A DNA stretch of 64,000 bases from the NCBI GenBank assembly GCA_023053575.1, contig JAKZAP010000017.1, positions 3,107,501 to 3,171,500 on the forward strand, written 5' to 3'. The position numbers were made by a program, and so were the translations under genes. The DNA is from Branchinecta lynchi (taxonomy: Eukaryota; Arthropoda; Branchiopoda; Anostraca; Branchinectidae). Numbering within the stretch: position 1 is the first letter of the stretch; each line of letters starts with the position of its first letter. Of the stretch, positions 1 through 12,700 are shown one piece after another. The notes beneath the pieces were generated by a model. The model was not told the DNA's origin and searched no databases. It worked only from the letters and a program-made list of their open reading frames with translations.

Positions 1-59
1 ATATGATTCGCAGTCAGCTTCGGCTGACGGAATATATGGTTATCTGAATTTTGCCCGCG

Positions 60-402
60 TTCTTCGTAGAAGCCAATGGGCGTGGGAAAAGATAGTCCTT
101 CAGCCCAAGTGACTATGAATCATATTTGACGGTGAAAAACGGATAAGTCAGCTGCATTTTATTTCGGCCCTTCTTGGCAACGGTCCTCTTCGGGCTCAAG
201 CTGGAAAATGAACTTGTCCAAGAAGGGCCGAAATATAGCTCTAATACAAAGTAGCTCCGTTTTCCACCGTCAAAAGTGGGAAAAGGATTATAACACCCAA
301 AGCCGTGATTAATTTGTTAAAAGCAGAGACTAGTTTTATAGTATTCAACTAGTTGTGAATATTGGAACATAAACAGTGAATAGTGCGAGGTGTGCTTTAA
401 CT
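60..402. repeat. TE-I fragment and TE-P right end
   Basis: Bases 60-275 hold the TE-I motifs 'cagcccaag', 'gataagtcagctgcattt', 'ttcggcccttcttggcaa' and their inverted partner, forming a foldback. Bases 290-402 match the right end of TE-P (ending 'tagtgcgaggtgtgcttt'), also seen at 6190, 15440 and 62990. Confidence 0.6.
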
Positions 403-683
403 GCTTCAGGGGACAACAACTCCGTTTCCAAAAAAAAACAATTTCACTTGCTTGGTGAACAAGCAAAATACTCTATATCTAAGGCGGTCAGAGATATAAA
501 TTTTTTGTTGTGTATCTATTTCGGGAGTATGCGGAGGAGGTTGAGAATGGAGGTTGATCATGCTGGTGTCAAACGTAGACCTTAGTCCCTCCAGAGCCAT
601 CGGGCGTCGACAGAGCCTACCATTCCACCCGCCCTGATGCCGCAGCGGTGGCGTCTTCCGATTCAAGTAAAGAGGAGGTATGC

Positions 684-743
684 TTATGTGAACGTTCGCT
701 GACATTGGACTTTGTCAACGACATTGCCATTTTCGTGCAACAG
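684..743 (-). CDS. tentative terminal SLC4 exon (19 codons and stop)
   Basis: After the donor at 1103, the first phase-0 acceptor that reads to a stop is ACACAG at 744-749. A branch-like CTAAC lies about 14 bp upstream of that AG. It would add [19 protein letters not shown] and TAA, for a tail of about 40 residues after the last helix, shorter than in vertebrates. The tail is not conserved, so homology cannot confirm it. Another frame in the same stretch reads SSLLESEDATAAASGRVEW before a stop, but needs a different phase. No convincing poly-A signal outside repeats was seen. Confidence 0.4.
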   Translation of the reverse strand: MLHENGNVVDKVQCQRTFT

Positions 744-3700
744 CTGTGTCGAAAGCTAACTACCAGTTAGCTAAAGTAGGTAATTAAGGGCATCTGAAAA
801 CACCTGTATAGGTATTGCGGATCTTCATTCTTCCATTTATCCGAAAACTACACTGTTCACATTAAAGTAACAGTTCACATAAACATACCTCTAATGTCCT
901 AGCGAGGTACGAAAGGTGTGAAAAACAATTTACGGTGGTGAAAAAAAAATGTCAATGCAAACTGACAACTCCCAATACAAAACATTCTTATGTTCGATTC
1001 AGACAAAGAGAATCCCTTTTCAATTAGCCTTCGAGGCAGTGATTTTCTTCAAAACTAAGAGTACGAGCCCCCCTCCCCCCTTGCATTTCTACGTTCTATT
1101 ACCTCTGCCTCCATGCGTAGTTCATCATTTTTCTTTGTGATTTCGGGCAGGGCGTCATCTAGAGCTTTAAGCTCATACTGGGTGAAGACGAAGTCCAAAA
1201 GCTTCCGAATGCCAATCATGAACACCAACTAGAAAGGAAAGAAAACGTCTAAAGGCGTATTCTCGCCGTTCCCCGAGGACTCCTAGGGGAATCCAAGGGA
1301 ACGGCGAGAATAGAGGGAGTCACTCCACGCGGACTCCGCGTACAGAAACAGCGAGAAATCCGGGAATGCTTCCAAAATGGATTTTGTTCGAAACAAAAAA
1401 AATATGCAATTGACGAAATTAGACAGGATCCACTTTTTTTTTTTTTTTTTTTTATTCTGATTGTGTTCAATTAATTTTACTTTGCACCCACACCAGCAAA
1501 AATTGATTCCCCTCCGAATCTGAAAGGGAGTCCTTTTTGATGATGGTGATGATCATCGGACCATTCCCCGTCCGTGGGGGACTCGCGAGAATACGGGGAG
1601 TGAGTCCCTGGGATAACAAAACGCGGGGACTCCTCGGTGAACGGTGAGAATACGTCTTATGCTAATAGAAGTACCCAAGTCCAAGTTCAGATTCATCATT
1701 CCAGTTCAAATTCCTGTCCATAAAATTACTTTCCATTTAGCGTTGAACTGTTTGTAATCCAAGGCTCGATAACCGGCAAGGAAAGCTCAGTGGCTTTCCG
1801 AAGCAAGTAGAAAGTCAGGTTAGGGTTCACTGGAGCTTCCCCCTTTATCAAATATATCAACGTCATCCTTGAAGCTTGCCGTGTTTGTTCCAATCTTTCA
1901 ATCTTTCCGCCAAAGTATTCAACTTTTCGCAGAGTTTCCACTGAACTTTCTGGAATCAAGTTCCTTGAAAGCTGTTTTGGTCTAAGGCTGGATAACCAGC
2001 GAGGAAGGATTAACAATTTCCCGAAGCAGGACGAAAACTTCAGGAAGGCGAATACGCCTTTGATATCCAATCCGCGAAAACTCTCCTAATGTCTCTCAAG
2101 TGTTACACTAGTCATCTATAAGGCGCAATCTAGACAGACTAACTAATTACTACTTGCGTTTTCGGTAAGTAGTAACATAATAACCGATAAATTAGTCCTT
2201 TTTGGTGTTTTTATGACAAAAGGTATAGTGATATTATCGTATATTACTTATTTTTTATTTCGAAAAGGTCAAATTAAAAACAGTAATGTGTGGCAGTAAA
2301 TGACAGTAAACGCTGTCATAGCTACTTTTGAAAAAAAAAATCTATTCTATTCTATCGCACTTTTAGAATTCATATCAAAAGAAAAACTCCAACCCCCTCC
2401 AATTTGACATAAACGTAGGCCTGGCTTTTTAAGATCCTCACACCGAGTTTCATCAAAATATCTCATTCTCTTCGGGAGTTATCGCGCTAACAGACGGACA
2501 ACTTTTGCAATGTCATAGGTATCCCTCGACTTACGTTTTGGAATCCCAAACAACAAGACCAAAGGTTTGGAATGGATCCCAAAAATTTAATATTTAAAGA
2601 CAATCGGGTCTTATAGCGGTCCAGGGGTAATCATCGGAGAAGACGAAGCTCAAATATGGATTCTGCATGTGAGTTTACCCCTATAGCCTGCGTCATGTCT
2701 ACTTTGACTAAAGTTCCTACATTACTTCTGCCAAGTTTCCGGTTTCAGCCTGATTCCGGGCGAAATACTTGTCTTGCAAAAAAACTGAAGTTCAAAAATA
2801 GATTCAGCATATCTCCATACCATCCATATCTCCATAATCAACTTCAACTTTTAACAAATTTTGCGATTTCAGCAGGATTCGTGGTGAAATGTGTCCAGGT
2901 ATAAAATGATTGTCATACACGAATTCAGCAGGCCTTCTTACCCGTAAATCGAACACCTAATGAAACTCAGATAAAACTTTTACTTTTAACAGATTTTCCG
3001 GTTATGGCCGGATTCCGGGCGATCTACTTTTCCGGCGACAAAATAATTATCATATTCGGATTCAGCATGTTTCACCATCCTTAAATCGACCTCTAATCAA
3101 CTTCAGATTAATGTTTTATTTTCGTCAAACTTTCCGGTTTTCGCCGGATTCCGGCCGATCTACTTATCGACGAGAAAATCATTTCATATTCTGATTCAAC
3201 ATGTCTCCTTACCCCTAAATCGGATATCTAATCAACTTCAGATATAACTTTTATTTTTAACATACTTTCCGGTTTTAGCTGGATTCCGGGTGAAGTACTT
3301 GTTCGGCGAGAAAATGGTTTTCATATTCGTGTTCAGCATGTCGTCTTCCCCCTTAATCAACTATCTCATTAGCTTTTAAAAAACAAAATTTCGCCCCTTA
3401 ATTTGAAACCCCTCCCCCTCCCCTAAATATGCAGCAATCGGGCCCATCTACGAACTCGACCTTTCCCTTGACCCAAAGAGTCCTCAAACCGAGTTTCATC
3501 AAAATATCTCATTCCCTTCGAGAGTTATCGTGCTGACAGACGGACGGACAGACGGACAACTTTTGCGATGTCACAGGTATCCTTCCACTTACGTTTTGGG
3601 ATCACAAAAACAATTACAAATAAGAAGGATAAAAATTCTTTACCATAAGGGGGAACGCAATGGAGATGGTCTCGATGGTTTTCACAACCCAAAGGAGGAC

Positions 3701-6700
3701 GAAGCAAATCAACTGGATCACAGTGAACAAATGAACTCGTCTCAACGGAACCTGTAAAAAAAAAAAACAGTACTAAGACGTTTCACGAATTCTGATCTAA
3801 ACTTTCAGAAGACTGACGACAGATAAAACATACTCCTTCAGCCCAAAATGACTGGGAAACATGTATCAAACAACGGCTAAGAATGCAAAGTCAGCTACGA
3901 TTGACAGCTATATTATTGGCAAGGGTCTTCATTCAGAATCATTTTTATTTGCTCTTTATCAAAAAGAAAAAATAACCTGGGAGGTCGACAATTTATACGA
4001 GTCATGAAATACATAAAATAACACTTAGTATGTAAAATTAATTCATATCGTGTTAAAATGCTTCATAGGCTTATTTCGTTCTATTTTCAGGTTGCGATGA
4101 AATGTGGCACAAACGACTTTTTGTAGCGATGACTTGTCGGTGGGGGTTGGAGGAGTGGATCGAGTCCCTTAAGTTTTTCGGCACGACGTGTTCGGTTGTT
4201 GGGAGGGGGGTGAATTCCGGTAGGATGTCACGACGGTGCTCAGATCTAAGACATTTGGTGCCAAATGTCATGGTAAGATCGTGGCGTCTTCGAAAGTGTT
4301 GGGATATTGAGTTTTCTGACGCTATCCTCATATCAATCAATCAATCAATCAAGCTTAATCCGAATAGCTAAAAGCTAGAAAAGGAATAAATATAAAGAAT
4401 ATAGAAAAGTCATATGACGCACGACAGTCCGAGGATTATCTTACGGGCTCGTTTTTGTAGAGACCCTTCGTCAGGCTGTTGCTCGAAGCGTCGATTCTTC
4501 GATATAAAGAAAAGCAACACTAGGCAAAAGCGCTGAGACATATGCTTTCCATGTATAGGAAACGGGCCTTACTCGGAGCGCCGCCCACTAGGCCCAGTAC
4601 GATCGTGGCATGCAAAGCGAGACACACTTGAGGGTTTCAAGGATTATAGTACAGACACTTTGCACACATCGAGGGATAAGGGTTGCATCTTTGTCTTTGC
4701 TATATTTGGAACATGGTGCTATCGATATGGTGCCGTGGTACCTGCACGACGGACTGAGTTTCAAGAGGAACGTTATCTACCGCTAGTGGTACTAGTGTCG
4801 CTGCTATTCGAGTGTGTGTCACTGTAAGTATTTTCAAGTCTTGGCACCTTTTCCCAGTGCTCTTTATTCGGCTCTGCTTCAATCAGAGCAGAATAAATCT
4901 AGAGAATATCGCCAAGACTTGAGAAAAGTGACACACACTCGAATAGCAGCGAAGCTAGAAACACTGGCGATAGATAACGTCAAACCCTGAAACTCAACCA
5001 GTCGTGCGCCAGCAGCAGCTCCGATACCTCAAAATTCAGAAAGAAAAGCTACAACCTCCCCCGTTTCTTTGATGTGTGCAGACCGTGTCCTGGCTGTACT
5101 AGAAGTTTCTCTGCTTGAAAATTTGCTGGCTTGAGCGCAGTGGGCGGTGCTACGAGTAAGGCCCATTTCCGACGCATGAAAAGCGTAGGTACTGGCACTA
5201 CTCCCTCGCGTGATTTTGCTCTGAGCAAAATAACACTAAGAGGTAGCGTCAAGACTTGGCAGAAGTGATACAAAGCCGAACGGCAGCGCCACTACCACAA
5301 CTAGCGATAAAGAACGTCCCTACTGAAACTCAACCAGTCGTGCACCAGCACCAGCTCCGATACCTCAAAATTCAGAAATAAAGCTACAACCTCCCCGTTT
5401 CATCGGTGTGTGCAGACCGCATCTTGGCTGCACAGGAAGTTTTTTATCGAGTTATCGAATTTGCGCTTTTACATGTCCCATAAGAGAAACCCCACCAATC
5501 TGAAAGAAAAAAAACCTACGCTCTTGTCTTAGTTGTGATGAAAGATGAAACTTGCAGATCTGGTATCAGAAACCAGGGAAATGTCAAACCAATTTTAGAC
5601 AAAAGTCAGCTACTGCAAATGTCAGCTACTGACGGCCTCGTGTTGTAAAATATGTGACATACCTTTCTGAGATACATCCTATCAGGCTGATACTTGTTAG
5701 GCATCAGCATAATCTTGATACGTTCGTAGAACTGCATATCAGCCAGAGGGGATACGCCCATGTACAAGAAGACACCATACAACACTGGCATGGGGATATA
5801 CTGCAGCACGGGCGTTAGGAAAACCGACAGACCGACCATCAGAAAGATGAGGATGTGCGTTACTCGTTGTTCCCTAAAAGAAACAAAAACACATTTAGAA
5901 AGCAATCAAGAAAAAAAATGATACGCTCAAATATTGTTTGTTTTCTTTGCTTAAGGACCATCTTGTCTATAATGCCAAATAATGCCTATGCAAAATACTT
6001 CCGTGACTGAATTCATCATTCTTTACCCCGGAGACCCAAATATCACTAACGATATCTAACTAATATTTGCACTTGCCACGATTTATTATTTTCCATGTGC
6101 ATTATACCCCCGATGAGTGTTCACGTATCATGCAATTCATGCGTTCAACCGGTTCTCTCAATTTTGCCGAGTTTTTTTTTAGAAGTTAGGCTTAAACAGC
6201 CAAAGCCGTGGATAATTTGTTAGAAGCAGGACCTAAGTTGTACAGTATCCAAATAGTGCTGAATACTGGAACATAAACAATAAATAGTACGAGGTGTGCT
6301 CTAAGACCACCTCTTCTCTGATTCTGATGGAAACCACAAACTTGTCCTCCAGTGGAAGTGTCATAAACAGCTATAAAACTGCAGACGAAATTTTTTATAT
6401 TTATTATATAGTTGTATATACAGTTGTAATATAGACGCTCTAACTCTTTTTGCTGACTCCTTCAAAACTGACTAGAATATTGATACAACAAAGCTATTTT
6501 TTAAACTTTAAAGCACAATTTAAAGCCCATGTGCAAGAAGACATCATACAACACTGGCATGTGGATATACTGCAGCACGAGCCTTAGGAAAACCGACAGA
6601 CCAATCATCATAAAGATGAGAATGTGCGTTACTCGTATAGACTATATATAAATAGACTATATAGAAATGACCTTTTCAAGATACCATGGCTAAGAAACAT

Positions 6701-9700
6701 CGTTGTGGAGGGTATTTTCACACATGTGAAAATAGCGATATTCTTGTTAGCGCTTGTCAACTCTATCCAGCTTTCCCCCTCTCCGAATCGGAGGCTTGAC
6801 ACAAAATATTTGAAATCTGGAGGCGCCGTTGTTAAAATTGGGAAAACAAGCAAAACAAAATAAGTCCAAAACAGAAGATAGACCTATTTGTATACAATGT
6901 CTTCCAAAGTGTGTCTTCCAAAATACCAGTTTGAAGCTTCTCATGTCTTAATGTGTGTCGGCAAGCTTTGAAGCTTTCGGCGAATTTGACATTTAATTTT
7001 TCGGCAGAAAAAGCGCTAAAACGTCGTTCGTAGGAACAAAACGAAACAACGGCAAAAAGCGAGGTTTTCGGAAGCTTTTAATTCCATATGGAAGTTATAG
7101 GGATATAAAAAGAAAAAATAAGTAAGAAACTTTAAAGGTATTGTGGATTAAACGATTATTTATTTTTCATCGAACATCAGCGTATCAGTTAAATGCACAC
7201 CCAGTTACCCAAATATAAAGCAACTCAGTTACGCCTACTTAATGTATAGTTAAACACAGAATATACACATGTGAAAATAGCGATATTCTTGTTAGCGCTT
7301 GTCAACTCTATCCAGCCTTCCCCCTCTCCGAATCGGCGGCTTGACACAAAATATTTGAAATCTGGAGGCGCCGTTGTTAAAATTGGGAAAACCAAGCAAA
7401 ACAAAATAAGTCCAAAACAGAAGATAGACCTATTTGTATACAATGTCTTCCAAAGTGTGTCTTCCAAAATACCAGTTTGAAGCTTCTCATGTCTTAATGT
7501 GTGTCGGCAAACGTTGAAGCTTTCGGCGAATTTGACATTTAATTTTTCGGCAGAAAAAGCGCTAAAACGTCGTTCGTAGGAACAAAACGAAACAACGGCA
7601 AAAAGCGAGGTTTTCGGAAGCTTTTAATTCCATATGGAAGTTATAGGGATATAAAAAGAAAAAATAAGTAAGAAACTTTAAAGGTATTGTGGATTAAACG
7701 ATTATTTATTTTTCATCGAACATCAGCGTATCAGTTAAATGCACACCCAGTTACACAAATATAAAGCAACTCAGTTACGCCTACTTAATGTATAGTTAAA
7801 CACAGAATATATAAAAGTAAGAATAATAAATAAACAAAAAAAGATAAACATCTCAGGGCATTTTTGTTTACTTCTACGACCCTAAGGAATCATGAATGAA
7901 TAGGAATGGTATGCTTGTGATCAACTTGTAATTATAAACTTAAATTCACATATAAACTAGGAAACCAATTATTCTTACAAATTTTTTGAACCTGTCTGTT
8001 ACGGTTACTTTGCTAGATTGGGTGCTCAGGATTACAATGAGAAAGCTCTAACTGCGGCTCAATTGCCATATAAGGAAAATAAAACTGGTCTCCGAGGATT
8101 CTTGTTGCTTCGACTAATAAATATTCTTGGAGCCCAAGCTGACTTTGAAACCTACTGTAATAAGTACTTGCTGTACTTATTGGTTTTGCAATATTTTATC
8201 ATTATTATTATTAATAACACAATTACTTGTTTACCTTACTCCCAAGAATTTCGGTTTTTCGCCAGGCGCTGAGCATTCCGTCTCGAGCTTCAGGGCGTTG
8301 ACGTGATTAATCGAAAGCACCGTTGCAGCAACGAACCAAGGAAGACCAAGGATCGAATTGATGATGATTAGGATCGCCAGGACGAAGAGATCAAGGTGAT
8401 AGCCACAGCCTTTCTGCACGAGAAACAAAACATCTGTATAAAACATTTCAGGCCGCGGTTCACAGTTGTTCACTTTACGTAAAGTATATCTCTATATATC
8501 TGTTATGACCCTTTTTAGTGTTATGGTTCAAGACAAAGCTTCTGTTTTGGCCGTTTTAAGTGTTAAGTTTCAAGAAAAAATAACACTAAAAAGATGCATA
8601 ACAGACATATTCCATAACGTTTAACATAAGGGTGAACAAATATGTGTCAAATCAAATGTTACCAGCATGGAGAAGTTTTGTGTCATGGACCCACTGTCAA
8701 GCTAAAACAAATAAGTGAACATCTTCTGCCACCATCCAACCGCCGTCCTGTCCATTAAGTAAGTAAGTAAGTAATTTATCTGTAACCCGCCATTCCGAAA
8801 AAAGCGGAGTAAATACAAGAAAATAAATAAAAGACATAAAGACACAGAAAAAGACACTAATTTTCAATCTTCGGCCAGGAAGCAGTGGAGGAGGGCGTGC
8901 GCTTGTTGGGCTCTGCTGTCAATGATTTTGATAGCGACGACGAAACATCCAAAAGGGTAACACTTGCATCTTGAATTTTGAACTTCTCAGTCAATGTATG
9001 GTTATGCCATAATTTCGACTAAGTGGAGCAGGTGCTTTGCATATTTAAAATAACAGGATCTCATATTTTAATCTCCTTCTTTCGCAGAACATCAGTGACA
9101 CCAGAACGGAACAGTACAGAAGGAACGCAGAAGGTGCTGTACAATTTTCCCAAAGCTTTCCGATTATAGTGCCCCCGGTTGGAGACGATGCGCCCATAGG
9201 CGGTATGTACTGATCTACAAACTTCTTGAACAACCGAAGAGCAAAATTTTGACAACGAAGATTTTATGCGCCAGCTAATGCAGTAAATTTATTGTTCTTT
9301 TCGTGTTTCGTTGTGTATTTCTTGTTTTCCGTTCATTTATCTTTTGCTGTTGTTGCAGATTATGTACCCTCTGTGTTTCTTGTTAAGCGTTATTTGCTTT
9401 TTTTCTGTATTTACTGAATGCCTTATTACTAGGTTGCATGTAATAAATTGATTCATTCATTCAAACAGAGTAGATATAAACTTGTGTCGTTAAGAGGGAA
9501 AAGGGAAAATTAAATACCAACATTTAGCTTATTTTCACGACGGTTGACGATAACTGCAGTGATTTGCTGATCCATAAAAATGAGGATGCAAGCGAGAAGA
9601 GCTGGTAGAACAGCAGCAGGAATGGTCCACCATGGGTTTGTGAAGGGGGGGATAAACCATCCACGACCTTCCCACGTTGGCTCGAACTTGGAGGGGACCT

Positions 9701-12700
9701 GGAAAAACGAAGTTGCATTAAAGCATAACGGAAAGACATCAGAAAACTTTATGCACTGTAAAACGTTTCTTTGAGTAAGGATCAAAGTTAACTGCAATAT
9801 TCGCTACTGGGATTAACCTTATCTCTACTGGGATAAGATGAATCCGAATTAGAGATAATCTAATCTCAGTAGAGACAAGATTAATCCCAATAGCAAATAC
9901 TGCACAAAAAAATTGTACAGTGTGGTGTCTAAATTGGGGCATAAGGGTCTAACAATTAGTTCTAAAAAATGTAATTATTCTGTGATTAGTAGTTTGCCGA
10001 CACTAAATTAAGCTGTGGATTATGGTGGGGGGATTGTTTTCAGCCCTTTCGAAAAAGTTATGTATCTTGGAATCCTCTATTCTTCTAATACCAGGGAATG
10101 GAAACTTATCCTTATTCAAGATGTGCCAGAGAAAATAAGAAGAGCATTCGGTTCTGCTGTTCGTTTACGGGGGATGTATCGCAGAGATGTTCTTGGTTCT
10201 ATTTATATGGCTGTTGCACTTCCTCACATTCTTTTTCCTTCTGCTTTCTTTTCTTCTGAGCTTTCTGCGAGTAACTCTTTCTTAACTTCTAATTTTAAAG
10301 TGAAGAATCCTTTGGAAACTTTGAACAATAAAATCCAAGACTTTCATAAAAGGCCTGACAAACCTTCTTGTTCACCACAACCTTTTTCCTTTTTTCACTA
10401 AAAAAGCGACCTGATGACTTTGTTTAATTTGATCTTTGTTTTTTTCCTTTGTATTTTATCGTAGATTTGGTAGGCTAATTTGTTTTTAACGGTCAGCTGT
10501 TTATTTGTATGTGTGTGTGGGTTTGATTGATATGCTGTTGTTACTTCTTATGTACTACTCTTCAGTTTTGAAGGATTCAAAGAAACAATAATAATAATAA
10601 TAAAATCCAATTAGTTCATCTGTCAATAATTGCCAAGACTAGCTAAGAAAGTTTCCTCATCGTTCTTCCACTATAGCACTGTCAATCCGCGCAGCTGTTT
10701 GTAGGAAATTCCATGACACGTTTACCGATCTGCGGGATCAAGCGGTTGCAGCAATGTGGTGATAAAATAAAAATGACTAGTGAACTGGTATGAAGTGATG
10801 AACGAATATAGCTGAAAATCTGTGTAGGCTGAACACCCCACAGGACACCCTTGTGTAATTATAATTGTAAAATTATATTTGTGCTATTTTAATTGAGCGT
10901 TATATCAAGTATGTTGCTTTGTTGGATGAACGATAGGCTACAGATAAATGAATAGAAAATTAATACCCCCTCTAGCTTCTGCGTTTTGTATTATCCCTAG
11001 ATCCCTTATGGAACTATAAGCTTCTGAAACCCCCACCTTTTCCATTGTTTCTTTTGGTACCGAGGACTGTTTAGCAGTTTTTCGGCGGAGCCAAGTTTCG
11101 CCAGTTACGCAACGTAAACTTCGACTAAGCTGCAAGGTTTGCCGATAACTTTTCGCACATAATGATACAACCAAGTACATAATGAAATAACAAAGAAGCT
11201 TTAGCCATTCGTCCATCTTCTGTTTTTGAGTCCTTTTGGGACGCAGTGCTGTACCCACTTTTTAACCAAGACACGTTCAGTTTCCGAATATTTTGCGTCG
11301 AGCCTATGCATTGAAGAGCCGGCAGTAGGATAAAGTTGAAAAGCGCCAACAATAAATCACTAGTTTCAGGTGGCAACAAAATGTTCAAAAAAGTACTATT
11401 CTGAGCCATTCCATAGGGACAAGACGATTTCATATAGTAAGCTTTAAAGTAGTATTTTAAAGTAGTAAAGAGTGCGTCAAATTAGTCCAATTTGTTCCTT
11501 AAAATACATTAAAGCGGACCACAAATACACACACACTGATAACCGTCTTTACTGCCATTATGAATGTTCAAAACCACAAAAACACCGTCAAACAATGAGC
11601 AAACTAAAAAAGGACGCCAAATTTCCTAGGTTTGAAATAGTTTGGTCTGAACTAAATATCACCCGATTATCCGCGACAGCCCTTATGGCACGTAGGGAGC
11701 CAAGGTTCTATCTAATGCTCCAATTATTACAAATACATTACAAATACAAATAAATTAAAAACCAAGACCTCCTGGAGACATAAAAAATAATCAATGAAGT
11801 CTTATAATTCTTTGCTAATCAAACGTGGAAAATTTCGTCATCTGGAAAAGAAGGCGTTCTGCGTGTTTTTGGATTAGGATTAGGTCTTTAAACTCGGTGT
11901 CGACTTAATTGGATCGGAATTCCATACAGTCGTGACGTACTTCTAGACGTCACGTTATTCAGGACCCAACATGGGAATTGATTGTCCGTCAGTCGTTTTA
12001 TAAATGTAAACGCGACCGGCACCTCCCTGGCCGCTCGGTTCTTTACACCATATGTACATTAAAATAATATGCACCAATGGGAATAAACTACAATTTTATC
12101 GTTTTCTGTGGCAAAATAAATCAAATGGGTGTGACGTCACGCTTGTTGCGATACAACTTAGTATAGACCTTAAGCTCCTTACCTCCAGCTTGGGCGTATG
12201 TACTCCAGACCCGAGGTCCAACATTGTCATACTCAGAATCGCAGCGAAAACACCGAAATCACTAATTAGCTGTCTAACTTTGGCGGGGAAGAAGTTAGAA
12301 GTCTTCATCCCCTTAAGGGTAACGCAGAGAAAGTAGGTAGTGAAGCAAAGAAGGACTGACATCAGGAAGACGTTGGGGTACCATGGTACTTTCTGGCAGT
12401 CGCTACCGACTAGTGTACCATTGAAGGCCTGAAAGGAGTATCAATACAAGCAATTGTAAATCAACTGATAAAATTAAAATAAATTACTTTTTATAGCTGA
12501 TCCTCCTGGTTGGATACTATTTATACTAATAAAGTTATTTTCTATTAACATATCAATCAATCAATTTATTTAATTCGTGATATTACACATCACATAATAA
12601 AATTACACTAACACAGGAAATTTCTTTACTAAATATATACAATCATTTTAACCATTCGGTGGCTCGGGGCAATAACACAGTCGACGGAAAAGTCGGTAAA

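Noticed and set aside
1726..2070. 114-codon minus frame as a protein
   Set aside because: It is internally repeated and unlike any family I know. No splice or start context links it to the transporter.
4102..4371. Plus-strand 89-codon frame
   Set aside because: It overlaps a minus frame that looks like a LINE C-terminus and ends in a microsatellite tail.
6629..7467. Repeated small frames at 6629-6863 and 7225-7480
   Set aside because: They are copies in the 545-bp tandem duplication and lack any domain.
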